This document shows positions 41,159 to 53,165 of a stretch of 64,000 nucleotides of DNA, piece by piece. The position numbers and the translations under genes were made by a program. Under the pieces are notes generated by a model, which saw only the letters and a program-made list of their open reading frames with translations, was not told the DNA's origin and made no database searches. The DNA is from Strigamia acuminata (lineage: Eukaryota; Arthropoda; Chilopoda; Geophilomorpha; Linotaeniidae), in contig OX442314.1 in the NCBI GenBank assembly GCA_949358305.1, forward strand, positions 35,831,608 through 35,895,607, in the 5' to 3' direction. Position 1 is the first letter of the stretch; each line of letters starts with the position of its first letter.

Positions 41159-42214
41159 GGCACCGAGAGTGAGAATGATTGGAAACGCGTCCAGGGACTG
41201 TTCTTAAGCCCAAAAAACCGCGTGTGGGCGAACCAATGAGAATCAGAGCTGTTTTTTCCATCCCAAGGCCGTGGCCAACACGTGGTGTGCCTCACACCAC
41301 CGAGTGGATAAGGTGAAAGTCATTCTATAGACAAAACATTCGGAGAATTGAATGGATGCGCAACATTTTTTGAATAGCTACACTCACATTCTCTCCTCTA
41401 GAACTAAGGAAACCTTGTATTGCTACGCCCTGTTTCAAAAAGTTTGCACTTCTCTCTGACTACACCAAGATAAGTGAATATCTTGGTTTGGGTATTTTTG
41501 CAAAAAGAACGAATGAAGAGTAGAGTTCTCCTGCCAACCACCGGAGTTGATTTTTTGCGAGATAAAAGTCAAACAGCATCTTTGCTGCCCGCTCCAGGCC
41601 CTCCAATATTCTCACCTGTGAGAGTACCTGGAAAAGAATTAGAAGAAGAGAAGGAGAGGTTTTTCCGCTTTGAAATTTATTTTTGAGGTTCTTTTTCGAC
41701 TCCTCACGAATAATTTTGATTTGAGACAGCGAAAAAACCACACCAGAACACTCCAGAAAAGGTTTCATGACACTGTTGCAAAAGGTGCCTGAAAATAAAA
41801 ATAACGTTTTGGTGACCACGATAATTCCTCTCGCAACAGAGGAGTTTTTCGAACCAGGATTGTTCTCCTGCAACCACGGAGGAACCGCAACGCCCGGCAG
41901 TCAAGTCGCGACGTCGTATCCGCGCCGTGAACAGTGGCCAACTGCCTAGTCGACAACACAAGAGGGGTTTCCAGTTGCCTAGCCGACCGCAAGCAAGATC
42001 GAGTCGTGGGCTGGTATCCAGCAGGTTGTCATCAAGAAACACAACGCAATACCGTCGTCCAGTCGACCGCAGCCACAACGCAATACTTCCACAAGTCGAG
42101 CGAATTTCTTCAGCTGAGGAAGAGTCAAGGAATAGATTTAATATTTTTGTTAAATTTAAGGCTTTTAAAGTAGTTTTTTGGGGGATCCCGAGTTTGATTT
42201 CTCTGTCCCCAATT
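41159..42214. other. PLA2 upstream region and retroelement-like leader
   Basis: Bases 41160-41290 are GC-richer and contain an ATTGG box on the minus strand, so the PLA2 promoter is probably here. At 41808 a TTTTGGTGACCACGA tract resembles a retroelement primer-binding site. Bases 41830-42210 are open in the frame of the next ORF but without ATG. Confidence 0.35.
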
Positions 42215-42826
42215 ATGTATCGCACCAATGAGGATCGTAGGATTGAGGCCGATAGGAGGAGAATGGAGATGAGGTTGAATGACATTCACCGGGATCCGAA
42301 AGTAACAGAAATGTTTTACAATCCCCTCTTATCTCGCGTCTGGCTGGCGGAGGTAGAGAATTACTGTGCAAAGGTGCACACCCTTGCGCATGGCGTCGAA
42401 GAATGTCCCCCTGTCCCTCCAGAAACCTGTTACGAGAATAACGACGATGTCGTGTTTTTAGGTCAGTTCCCGTTAGGAAATTCCCTGAGTAAATTGGGCA
42501 TCTCGGCACAGTCGAAACGCCGCCCAGTTGAGTCCGCAACGACTTTAGTATCTGATTTTCCCGTGGATTTGGATCAGCCAGGGCCAAGTGGGGCAAGGAA
42601 GCGTGTTTCTGTCTGTAAAAATTGGGAAGCCGATTTTCCAGCTTCAACACAGGCTGTCGCCTCATCGTCTGGTCAGGTGGTAGGTCAGGTGGTGAATCCC
42701 GTTGTCACTCAGGTGTCAAACGGCCGGTCACCCATCATGCTCATGTTGGTAGTCGCTGTGTTCATTCTCCTTATGATGTGTGGATTTCTTTTGGTACGTG
42801 CTACAAAAGAAAACAATCATGCTTAG
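42215..42826 (+). CDS. Unrecognised tail-anchored protein, 203 residues
   Basis: The frame from ATG 42215 begins with a charged helix (EDRRIEADRRRMEMRLNDI). It then has a Cys/Pro-rich part leading to NNDDVVFLG, which resembles a SUMO-interacting motif (acidic then VVFL). A long polar, disordered section follows, and near the C-terminus a single hydrophobic span of about 20 residues (MLMLVVAVFILLMMCGFLLV), with only about nine residues after it. That layout is typical of tail-anchored membrane proteins. There is no signal peptide. It lies next to a primer-site-like tract, so it could be a retroelement accessory or gag-region protein. I recognise no family. Confidence 0.5.
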   Translation: MYRTNEDRRIEADRRRMEMRLNDIHRDPKVTEMFYNPLLSRVWLAEVENYCAKVHTLAHGVEECPPVPPETCYENNDDVVFLGQFPLGNSLSKLGISAQSKRRPVESATTLVSDFPVDLDQPGPSGARKRVSVCKNWEADFPASTQAVASSSGQVVGQVVNPVVTQVSNGRSPIMLMLVVAVFILLMMCGFLLVRATKENNHA

Positions 42827-43280
42827 TTATTAGGTTACCTGTTAGGGCTTCTCGTCATTTTTTCTCTTGCATTTAGTTTCCGCTAGGCCGTCAGTTAGTA
42901 TAGTTGTTTTCCGTACAGATGTAAGCGCGAACGGATGAATTCGTCTTGGTTTGGGCTGCTCTTGGTTCCTGTTGACCCCTCCGCGTAGCACGAGGTTGAC
43001 ACCTGTCCCTCAGGTATTCAGACCCCCAGTTTGCTTCAAATGTACAGGTACGTCTCGGTTTTACCGTAGGAAGTTCAACTTTTTGTCTTTAGTTCCCTCC
43101 TGCCTAGGAAAGATTGAATGCAGAAGTGACGCCCTTTTCTTCATTAGTGTCCATTTATACGTTTAATGTTCCTGTTTTTTTTTCTTGTGAGAACAAGCAG
43201 TTCTAAAGAGTAAAAAGAAAGCAAAAAATTCCTCTTTAATTTTTTGTCAAGTTACTTGTTAGTTTATAGTAGTTTGTGTT
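42827..43280. other. 3' flank of the tail-anchored ORF
   Basis: Mixed-composition DNA without a supported gene. A possible donor (tacag/GTACGT) lies near 43044. Confidence 0.3.
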
Positions 43281-44500
43281 GTGGAGAAATAAAGGAAAAC
43301 CCCAAGGTTATTTTCGCCGAGTATTTTGTTAATAATCACACTCACGGTAATTTTTTTTTAACTCATGAACGGGATATTTATAATATAGAGTTCCTCACGT
43401 CGGTCGTGATTATAGTCGTCAATAATTGCCGAAATAATAAAAAGCTTGTTTATTATTATTATTTCAGGATGGTTAATCGAAAAGTAAAAAATCCATGCAA
43501 AGCACAATAAGAAAACCACTCGAACGGGAGGCAAAAAAAGCACAGACACAGCCACAGTTGGTGGTCAATGAGCAGTTGATTGCGGCGCTCAACAGATTGC
43601 TCATCACAACAGAGAAAAATGCTGCTGCGATGCAGCAAATTGTTGCGGATGTAATTGCACAACTTACCGGTGACTGAGCGAAAATGTAAGCGTATTATTT
43701 GTTGGGGTATTGTGGTCGTGATAAGGAAAAGAAATAAGTGAAATTATTATAGTGGATACTCATTCATTCATCGACCACGTCATGTAATCGATACAGAACA
43801 GCTTATATATTTTATATATTTTGGAGCAAGCTAACAGCTCAGCAACAGGAAGGGACCGATACTTGGGCAACGACTGAAGGTTTTACAAGAGCGCATTAAA
43901 AACTATTGGGGCCAAACACCCGACCATACTAACGTTACCAGAAAAACTGCAACAAGCATTCCAGGATTAAAACGACAGATGAAAGAGGATCGATGTCTAA
44001 ACGCCTCGCCGCGCATCGCCGCGCATCGCCTCCATCACCACCGACCTCTTCCACCTGGTCGAGAACAACAAAAAGACGAAGAAAAAGTGTTCCATCGGGC
44101 AGAAGTTTTGTAAAAAAAAGTCTTTTGTCTGAAGGAACTGACTTTGCAGGTATTTCCCAATATTTACAGTATAGAGAAATTAGTAGAAATTAATTAATTT
44201 TTTCTTATATTTTTATTCAGAGGCGGTTGATATAATCATCCTTAATAGCCCGGAACCAAGGAAACATTCCAAGGATAGAATGGCAGTGGTACAGTTTCTG
44301 CAACTACTGGTTTTTTAACCGTCCTACAAAAGAAAGCCTTGGAGCCCACCTAAGGTCAATTAACAGGTTGGATATTTTTCAATTCCTAGATGTCTTTATG
44401 AAATTTAATATAGACTTAGAAAAACCAAGTTTAACCAGGGAGTAAGGAGGAAGGAGCAGGAAGAAAAAACTTGCATACACCAACCATGCAAATTTATCCT
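43281..44500 (+). repeat. Gag-leader block, copy 1 of a 1.2-kb duplication
   Basis: Aligns with 57378-58740 at high identity. It contains a 60-codon frame (43495-43677) with an acceptor-like site before it, whose end (AAAMQQIVADVIAQLTGD) has heptad character. A second frame at about 43860-43970 contains HPTILTLPE, as in the ORF at 21631. These look like the N-terminal pieces of an LTR-element gag. The frames differ between copies, so at least one is broken. Confidence 0.55.
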
Positions 44501-44830
44501 TTAATTACGAGGAAATCCATCTTAGTGCAGAAGAGTATACGTACATTTAAGTGGTGTCAGTTTCATTTATATCTCCGTGTAAAAATTGCTAATTTCAGGA
44601 CAATAGTGTGGGATAGTAAGAACTGCTGATGAATACTCAGCATTTTAGAAAAAGGTCAAGTAAATTTAAAGGATTTAATAGATTTTTTATATTCAGGCAC
44701 GTTTAGGGTGTGAATCAGGTCAGAAAACCGACCAGAAGCATGTTTAGGTGAAGTATCTGAGAGATATTGGAGCAACGGCGATTACGTCATATCAGACACT
44801 TGGCTCCAGAAGTGCACGTATTGGCCATTG
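44501..44830. other. Non-coding DNA, partly repeated
   Basis: Bases 44640-44760 match 49610-49730 ('aaaccgacc' and 'gaagcatgtttaggtgaagta' region). No gene. Confidence 0.4.
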
Positions 44831-44835
44831 TGTAT

Positions 44836-45118
44836 AAGTAAGTTTAAGTATAAGTATAAGTAAGTTTATGTAAAAGTAAGTTTATGTAAAAGTAAGTTTA
44901 TGTAAAAGTAAGTTTATGTAAAAGTAAGTTTATGTATAAGTAAGTTTATGTATACGGAAAGTTTAAGTATACGGAAAGTTTAAGTATACGGAAAGTTTAA
45001 GTATACGGAAAGTTTAAGTATACGGAAAGTTTAAGTATACGGAAAGTTTAAGTATACGGAAAGTTTAAGTATACGGTAAGTTTAAGTATACGGTAAGTTT
45101 AAGTATACGGTAAGTTTG
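44836..45118. repeat. Two adjoining tandem arrays (16-bp then 17-bp units)
   Basis: First come about five units of GTAAGTTTATGTAAAA (16 bp). Then come ten units of GTATACGGAAAGTTTAA (17 bp), the last three with GGTAAG. The units share TAAGTTTA-like cores, so one array probably grew out of the other. Each 17-mer contains the palindrome GTATAC. Confidence 0.85.
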
Positions 45119-45124
45119 TTTAAG

Positions 45125-45600
45125 TACACGCCGCCGAACCACTGCCCCAGCAAGACCCGTAAATGGCGATGCCAGGGCCAGAGCCACCGGCGCCAGCGCC
45201 TCAACAGCAGCCACGGGAACCGATAAAATACGTCGCAAAGTTTTCGACACATTGCGACCAATGTGTGAGGAATTAATTGTGGCCAGGGAACTACACGACC
45301 TGGGTGCAACCCCGGCATGCTCAACCGTACCACCTACATGTTTGTCCGTCTGCAAGAACGCACGGACTTTATCCGCTTGCAACGCCGTGTGCTGGAAATG
45401 TTCTTTGTCGACGTACACCGGCCAGCAATCAACGTGCCGACCATTAGGCCACAAAGGAGGAGTCGCACCATTACAAATGCCACGACAAATCTGTCGGGAA
45501 ATTCACCGATGACGGATACAAAAACCAAAACTGATGCAGAGTCAAGACATGGATGGTCTGTGTCTGTTTTACGTGCATTGCAAGAATATATGGAATGCAG
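45125..45600 (+). pseudogene. Protein-coding remnant, unassigned, with frameshift
   Basis: Frame one (about 45205-45315) reads a stretch with DTLRPMCEELIVARELHDLG. The reading then seems to move to the frame open at 45317-45616, with MFVRLQERTDFIRLQRRVLE. Its tail (DTKTKTDAES) recurs at 51270 and 59885, so the piece belongs to a repeated element. Richer in GC than its surroundings. No family recognised. Confidence 0.35.
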
Positions 45601-46480
45601 TCTTGCAGTACTCTAATATCGATTAAATTTCATTTTTGACAAATGAGGTAGAGAGTTGGATTTGCTGCCCCCAAATTACTTTTTTTAAATGGGCATTCGC
45701 TTATGTTCGATGAGAGAAAAACGAAAAATAAGATTGTAATTGGAAAGCAATCATGGAGTCATTTCACACCAACAAAACTTCCTCCTATGACAAGGTGTGC
45801 GCCATCACGTTCGAACGTAGCCACATGCTTTTAAAAAAGGACAGTTTTCAATACTTCCAGACCCGAGTAACAAATAAAGAGTTATTTTCTGAGCCTATTG
45901 TAAATTCACAGCATACACATTAACAAATATTTCATTCTGAATTAAGATTAGGCCTAAAATGGAATCCAAATACACTGATACGTGTAGCCAAGAAATATTA
46001 ACCAAAATTCAAACCATCGACTCAAAATCCAACCTGAATTCAGCTCCTGGGTCATTCATCGAAATAATTCTCCATGAATACGATTGAAAAATAAATAGAA
46101 ATTGCGAATTGCGAAAATGCACGAACCCGATAGAAATCAACAGCTGAAAGCGCGAAATGGAATGATAACAACACAAAACGCGTCACTGTTGCTATGCCGA
46201 CGGAAGGCATCACTATTGGTTGAAAATTACATAAGTCAATAACAGTTGTTCTTACCAGGCGGCGCCACAAAAACTCAGCATCAGAGAATTCTATCCAAAT
46301 CGTTAAAAATTTCCAAACACAAACCCAAATCATTATTGTGTTTGCGTGTGTTTTTGGATGTTGTTTATCATTTTTACTCCCGTTGCATTTTTTACTCAGA
46401 TATAACAATGAGCGTTGAGGAGTGATGTTTCATTCCTCCGTCATTAATGCCCCTCAGGAATGAGGAAGTATATAATGTTA
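45601..46480. repeat. Modules A, B (short) and R
   Basis: Same order of repeat modules as at 51330-52575, with module B reduced to its last 60 bases. No gene. Confidence 0.55.
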
Positions 46481-46484
46481 TAAG

Positions 46485-46875
46485 AAAACCTCACGTTGAA
46501 TCAGGCAGCCAAGTTGGCAACCTCGTATGAAGCGGCGATAGCGACGCCCTCCACCAGCATGGCAATGTAGTGTCGTGGCAAGAGGAGAGGGACGATGGTG
46601 TGCCCCCGGACGCGTGGGACATTTTTTTGGTCGAGCAGACAGAGAAAAGGTATCCTCCATTTTGGGTGGCGCTCCGAATTTGCGACCAAACTTGGAAATT
46701 CCAAGTTGATTCTGGTGCTGAGCGATCCCTTGTATCGTGGGGTCAGTTTGCGTCGCTTGCGGGGGTGGGTGGGTGTTTTCCCGTCCTGCGCAAGACCGAT
46801 GTTGCGCTTAAGGCGTACACTGGAGTGCCAATTGTGGTATTTGGCGAGGTGACTTTGCCAGTTGACCATCAGTGA
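46485..46875 (+). pseudogene. Ty3-type gag end and aspartic protease, broken
   Basis: Bases 46490-46690 duplicate 59338-59545. The frame then reads KFQVDSGAERSLVSWGQF, a retroviral-type protease with DSGA as active-site motif, followed by a family-like strand pattern to LPVDH and a stop. Upstream stops break the link to gag. Confidence 0.75.
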
Positions 46876-47064
46876 GTGGTGGCTGATATGGATTTTCTTG
46901 TGGTGGAGGAGACGGGGGGATTTGAAGGAATTTGATTGGACGTTCGGGTGTAAAGATGGAAGGGCAAGGGGTGGAGTTAGAGCCGTTTGGTCAAGTGGAG
47001 GTCGAAGTGCATCAGTCTTTAAAGTTAGTTTGGAGCGTTTAGTGGGCCCCCGATCGATTTAAAA

Positions 47065-47985
47065 ATTCGGGCGGACGTGACCCCGCGCTTTTTCAGACCT
47101 CGACCCGTCCCTATCCCTTTGAGGCCCCAAGTGGAAAAAGAAATTGACCGTTTGGTGGCCGAGGGGATTTTTACCCCCATCAATTTTTCGGAATGGGCCA
47201 CCCCCCTGGTGGTTGTGCGCAAAAAAGATGGTGGGGTTCGCCTTTGTGGCAATTATAGATCAACTATTAACACCGCCATCCAGCCTGACCCCTACCCCCT
47301 CCCCTCAATTGCAGACATCTTGAATTTTTTCAAAATTAGATTATCGACACGCTTGTCAGCAATTGAGACTTACTCAGAAATCTGCCATTATTGCTGCAGT
47401 AAATAGCTCTAGTGTTTGAGAAGTTGGTCAGAAAGGGGCTCCAACTTTGCCGCATGAAATGCGTGTTCTGTGTGACAAGTATCGAATTTCTAGGATTTCG
47501 TTTGGCTGATGGAGGAGTTTCTCCCTTGCCCGACAGAGTTAGGGCAATAACTGAGATCAAATCGCCAGTTGAAGTCACACAGGTTAAATCATTCCTTGAG
47601 TTATTAATTAATTTTTATAGACAATTTGTACAGGGACTTTCAACAATGGCTGCTTCGTTGTATGCCTTGTTGGTGAAAGGGCAGCCCTGGACATGGTCGA
47701 AGCCACAGGAAGGTGTTTTTCAGCAAATCAAGTGGGTACTGGTAAGTGCGCCCGTTTTGAAATTCTATGACCTTTCCAGACCTGCCGTCATCGTGGCGGA
47801 CGCATCTCCAGTTGGAGTGGGTGTGGTTTTGGCCCAATTAGGCAGTGACAATAGGTAGTGGCCAGTTGTTTTCGGGTCCCGCTCTTTGTCATCTGCCGAG
47901 AAAAACTACGCACAGATTGACAAAGAGGCGTTGGCCATTTTGTTCGCTGTTAAGCAAAGACTATTTTGGAAGACCTATTGGAAGA
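47065..47985 (+). pseudogene. Ty3-type reverse transcriptase and RNase H with palm deletion
   Basis: The first part (47077-47320) has VVVRKKDGGVRLCGNYRSTI and a DPYPLPSI motif. A deletion then removes the region that should hold both catalytic Asp motifs, including YXDD. The reading resumes at about 47412 with IEFLGFRLADGGVSP and the connection domain. It continues into RNase H (VIVADASPVGVGVVLAQL), then EKNYAQIDKEALAI after a stop. The polymerase cannot be active. No integrase follows. Confidence 0.85.
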
Positions 47986-48059
47986 CCTATTGGCTCCGAG
48001 TATTGGCGCCATCAAGCACCATATACATCACTTGCGCCGAAACAATTGGCAACCTTAGA

Positions 48060-48600
48060 TATTAGAATAAATTTAATTTCAAGTGACCACTTAGATAAGG
48101 AAAAGCAATAAATAAAATTATTATAGTCGATACTCATTCACTCATCGACCACGTCATGTAATCGATACAAAACAGCTTACATATTTTATATATTTTGGAG
48201 CAAGCTAAAAGCTCAGCAACTGTATGGATATTGTTTGCAGCGCATGAATAAAGGATGCGGTTAGCAACCGGTTCGAGAACGGCACTTTTGATTTTGTATT
48301 ATCATCGTGTGTGTTTGCGTGTTTTTTTGTGGCCGTTCCTTTGGAATGGCCACGCCTTTCACATCATGAGTTAGGACAATACAAAATATACCATGCTTGA
48401 CAAGTCTGTATTAGAGTCATCGATTAATTGAAAACCAGCAAACGTGTAATAACAAATATTTTCCAAGTGACCATTTAGATAAGGAAAAGACAAGAAAGCA
48501 ATTAAGTGGAATTATTATAGTGAATACCGGTTGCTGCCAAGTGCCAACGCTCCATGCACTCACCCTCGATATGATGAATTGTCAGTTTTATATAGGGTCT
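48060..48600. repeat. Retroelement end with short LTR-like segment
   Basis: Bases 48100-48210 match 43720-43840 and 57965-58085. A short LTR-like segment at 48222-48360 has ATGAATAAA and a hairpin GTGGCCGTTCC/GGAATGGCCAC at 48329-48353. Confidence 0.45.
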
Positions 48601-48901
48601 CATGCTAAACATTCTTTCATTCTTTCAAAAATATGGCCGACAAACAACAACGGATAAGCTAGCTGCTTGTTGTTTCTGGAATTTTTTAATCGCGATCGCG
48701 ATCGCAAGCACCCAAACCAAGACTTGGTCGCCCGCCAAAATCGTCATCGGTGCTAAAAGCCCTCTGCACGTTGTTCCATTTCATAATCAGCTTCGTGACC
48801 GACACATGCGACGATTTTTCAAAAATCCTACGAGCGATTGTTTACCTAATTCTCATGTACATTTTCTTTGCGGAATTACCAAAATTGACAAAACTTCTGG
48901 A

Positions 48902-49476
48902 TGCCGTCTAATCCACTGGCTATGGGATCTGTACGAGGAACAATTTGAAGAGTTAGTTTCTCTCAATCAAATACCAGACACGTCAAAACGGTCATTCCTT
49001 CTTTCAGTCATCGGATCAGCAGCGTACGGACTCATCCAGTAAAGGTGAAAGATCAAACTTTTGAACAGATTTCAACAGCCCTTCGCTCTCATTACGCGCC
49101 GGCTCCGTCTCCCATCGTCCAGCGCTACCAACTGGGATCTCGCCTGCGTAAGGAGGGGGAATCAATCCCTGCGTACATCGCCGTGCTGAGATGTGGCGCC
49201 GTTGCGACAAAAGATGTCGAACAGCTTGTCCTCGATCAGTTGGTGAGAGGCGTGGAGATCGCCCCACTTCGCCAGAAGCTTTTGGGAGAGGACAAGCTAA
49301 CCCTCGAGCGTGCTACTGCCATCGCCGTAGGTTTCCAAGCTGGATCGGCGGGCAACGCAGTCTTCAAATCGGCCGCCGGATCGTCTGGAATGAGTGCCAC
49401 AGAAACTGCAATATCAGCAGCTATTTTACAGTTCCAAACTGGCGGGCGAAATTTACAAAGCATCAGTGGGCCTTAA
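48902..49476 (+). pseudogene. Ty3-type gag, frameshifted
   Basis: The first frame, to 49042, ends in a capsid-like WDLYEEQFEELVSLNQIPD. The second, from about 49036, reads TFEQISTALRSHYAPAPSP, then SIPAYIAVLRCGAV and LVLDQLVRGVE, the usual order in retrotransposon gag capsid. A one-base shift separates the two parts. The zinc knuckle is not reached. Confidence 0.75.
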
Positions 49477-49920
49477 AAGAAGAACAAGAGTTGGAATAGA
49501 GGAGAAAATCAAGATGGCACAGGGTACTTTAAAGGTTACCTTCACCGCCAGTAGTACAATAGATAGAACAGACAAGCAGAAGGAAGTGTGAGCTCATACG
49601 TTTAGTATCATAAGCATTTTAGAAATCAGTCGAGTAAATTTTAAGGATTTAAGGGATTTTTAAAATTCAGGCTCGTTTAGGGTGTGGAATCTGGTGAAAA
49701 AACCGACCCGAAGCATGTTTAAGTGAAGTATGTTTAGGATATTCATAACAAAGAAGACAACTCTCGAGTTGAACACGTAAAACACCTTTTAACAACCAAA
49801 GTTGCTTAAATGACTGCCTACTACGTGATTTAGACTCGTTTTAATAAGATTAACCAGACTAAAGAGTTTTTAGAGATATTTCCAAATCCCGAAAATTATT
49901 TCAACGACCAAAGTGGGACA
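49477..49920. other. Non-coding DNA, partly repeated
   Basis: Includes the repeat also at 44640-44760. No supported gene. Confidence 0.35.
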
Positions 49921-50257
49921 ACTACAGTCAGCACACGGTATCTTGATGCTAAATTCGTACTGCGCATCCCATTCTGCGCAGACGATTTTCTAATTCCAGT
50001 TGTTATTTAGCAGTATTAAGCCTATTATTAGGCCTAATAATGCTAAAATAAAGTAAATAAACAACAAAAAACTAATCATTAAAAGTAATTCTCACAGTAT
50101 AACCAAAATATTTGTGTTTATTTACTTTATTTTAGCATTGATAGGCCTAATATTAGGCTTAATACTGCTAAATAACAACTGGAATTAGAAAATTGTCTGC
50201 GCAGAATGGGATGCGCAGTACGAATTTAGCATCAAGATACCGTGCACTGACTGTAGT
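49921..50257. mobile_element. Foldback MITE, 337 bp, unclassified
   Basis: Inverted repeats of about 140 bases start ACTACAGTCAG and end in the complement. The two arms differ at only a few positions. The short AT-rich centre has no gene. I see no target duplication at the edges, so I cannot assign a superfamily. Confidence 0.8.
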
Positions 50258-50519
50258 GTTTGCTAATTGTTATCCACCAAGGAAGACAACTAACTGCCTT
50301 GTTCAACACAAAAATGAAAAATTATTTTTTGAATATTTAGGAAAAAATGTCGAAGGCAAAAAAAAAATCCGATTACGTGACACTTCATCGACACCACCGA
50401 TCGAAATTGCAGAAAATTTTTCTGATAGACGATCAATTACGGAAAAAAAGGTAGAAGCAGAAGAAACACGGAATTTACTAGAAATGAGTGATAAGAGTGT
50501 GATGCAACTTTTAGGGTAG
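50258..50519 (+). other. Open frame after the MITE, unassigned
   Basis: A frame open from within the MITE arm to 50519 reads charged sequence, including LFFEYLGKNVEGKKKIRLRD, then SITEKKVEAEETRNLLEMSD. It could be a gag or host exon piece cut by the MITE. No family recognised. Confidence 0.25.
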
Positions 50520-51330
50520 GAGACCTGGATCTCTATTCCAATGGTCAAAAAAACCGGAACTTATACGCCCGGTCGTGATTGCGAGCAGCCTGGGGGCAGA
50601 GGTATATGGATGAGAGAGGGAAATGGTGACACCATCAGAAGGTTCACCAAAAATTTAAACAGAGGGAGGAGGGGGACATGTAAGGAGGGCAAGAATCACC
50701 AGAAGACCAGAAAAAAAGTTGCCACATGTGATCCCAATTATTGTAATTAATACTCCGTATTTTTTATGAAACAGAATAAATTATTAAAATATTTGGCATT
50801 GCCATGACAAGGAATTTGCTAGAACAAACGGAACGTGAAGACGAACCAACTAATTTCGTATATTTACCATTTATTAATTATTTTATGAACGCTCAAAAAC
50901 AGGTTTTGATTTTGGCCGAGATATACCTCGCGAACGACAAGAAAACCCATCCAAGGAGGCTTGGAGAAAAAGAAAAAAGAACAGAAACGACGGAATAGCA
51001 TTCAAGCCGGTGCTCGAGAGTCAGAGCCCTTATAGAGTACATCGTCAATATATTTCAATGCATCTTTTTTAAAAATAATTTATTTAGTTTTAAATAATTA
51101 AATAGAGTGGGTGGGGCGACGTGTAAAAGGGCAAGAGTCACCAGAAGGCCAGGAAGAGGGTTGGTACATGTCATGCCAATTATTGTTATTATTTTTTTTT
51201 ATGAAAGAGAATAAAATATTAAAAACTTTGGCATTGACATGACAAGTCTTGTTTTACAATGTCAAAAACCAAAACTGATGCAGAGTCAAGAAATGGATGG
51301 TCTGTGTCTGTTTTATGTGTCTTGCAGTAC
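50520..51330. repeat. Repeated G-rich segments
   Basis: A 'ggcaagagtcaccagaaggcc' block occurs at 51130 and 59750, with a diverged form at 50688. Each is followed within about 150 bases by an AATAAA-like signal and 'ggcattg(c/a)catgacaag'. They are copies of one retroelement 3' end. No gene. Confidence 0.5.
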
Positions 51331-52580
51331 TCTAATATCGATTAAATTTCATTTTTGGCAAAAGCTACTCTCATGCAGGCTTACACTACCAAGTTTTATG
51401 CATGAAATTTCGACTCTGATAATCACTACACTCATTTAATGGAATGCAGTCTTTCAGAAGCCAAATCATTGGTCAAATTAAGACAAAATCTATAAAAAGT
51501 AAAAAGAGTTATCAGAGAGATTAAGATTGGAAAAGGACATGAAAACTTCAAACCAATAGTGTCAAGATTTAAAACAAAAATAAGAATCCAAACTCCAATA
51601 CCAGAGCTCTCATTCAGTACCACTGGAACGAGGAGGTAGAGAGTTGGATTTGCTGCCCCCAAATAACTTTTTTTTAAATGGGCGCAAGTCGCTATGTTCG
51701 ATGAATGAAAAGCGAGAGAAAAATTAAAAATAGGATTGAAATGGCCTAGTAAGACGCAAAATAGGAAATTGGAAAGCATTCATGGAGTCATTTCACACCA
51801 ACAAAACCTCCTCCTTTCACAAGGTGTGCGCCATTACAAATTACGTTCGAACGTAGCCACTTTCTTTTAAATAAACTGCACGAAAGAAACTTACTTTAAA
51901 AGAACGAAAAAATAGAAAAAAAAGCACCAGTTAGATGAAAAACAGGACAGTTATCACTACTCGAGGGTCACAAAATAAAATGGATTCCGGATTCAAATTT
52001 CAGAGTGTAGCTTCTGGGTTGTTATTACCTTAATACTTTCTATTGCTGCCGGGAACATCGGCAGATGCAGTTTGATTAAAACCTTTTTAACAACTTGTGT
52101 TGTGCTAAAACATGCATGTAGACTGGTTTAATCAGATTAACCAGACCCGAATAACAAATAAAGAGTTATTTTCTGAGCCTATTGTAAATTCACAGCATAC
52201 ACAAATATTTCATTCCAAATTAAGATTAGGCCTAAAATGGAATCCCAATACACTGATACGTGTAACCGAGAAATATTAACCAAAATTCAAACCATCGACT
52301 CAAAATCCCACCTGAATTCAGCTCCTGGGTCATACATTGATACAAATCTGCACGAATACAACCGAAAAACGAATGGAAATTGCGAATATCGAAGTGATCG
52401 AACCGATAGAAAACAACGGCTAAGAAGCGCGAAATGGAATGATAACCACAGAATAAGATATTATGTTATTCTGTGTGATAACAACACAAAACACGTCACT
52501 GTTGCTATGCCGACGGAAAAGCATCACTATTGGTTGAAAATCACATAAGTTAATAACAGTTGTTCCTACCAAGCCGCGCC
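51331..52580. repeat. Modules A, B and R with a tiny palindromic insertion
   Basis: Same modules as elsewhere. In module R at 52447-52475 a 29-base palindrome is flanked by TGATAAC on both sides (52440-52446 and 52476-52482). The copy at 62050 shows the empty site. Confidence 0.65.
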
Positions 52581-53165
52581 ACAAAAACTCACTTGTCAGT
52601 GTCAGGGAATTCTATCCAAATGGTTCAAAATAACACAAACACAAACATAAACCAAAAGTATTGTGTATTCTGATGTTGTTGCACGCTCGCCTTTGCCCTC
52701 GAATCAGCTGCCGTGTTTGGCGAAATTGTTTACTTCAACATGGCAGCTAATTTCAAGATTTAAAATTTTCAAAATAGAAGATAATGGTCAGGAAGGGGAA
52801 GACCGTCCACCGTATGTTGTAGTAATCTCAAAATTATGACATATGTACCGTATAAAGAAATATCCTTAGCAATGTAAATATCGTAATTAAATATCTTGTA
52901 TTCAAAGAGTTGCACCAATTAAAATTAAAACAGGATGCAGCCAATATGTACTTCGTGATTGGCGCATGAAATGAATGAGAGGAGCGGCGCCGACATAACC
53001 CGTGAAAGTCAGCAATTGTAAAATGAGCTTTTTCATCTTAAGACGCCAAAATAATCGGCGCCGAATGACCCGACTTATTATTGGTTCAATTCTAACCCAT
53101 TTTGGCCTTGACAGACTGCATTTCAAGTCCAACGGCGGAGCAATGTTTGGCTGCACGTTGACTTT
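52581..53165. other. Non-coding DNA and 5' decay of a mariner-like element
   Basis: No intact frame. The last 60 bases may be the eroded start of the transposase that follows. Confidence 0.3.

Noticed and set aside
40466-41239. 257-codon plus-strand frame across the PLA2 locus
   Set aside because: It is antisense to both PLA2 exons and the intron, and has no recognisable domain.
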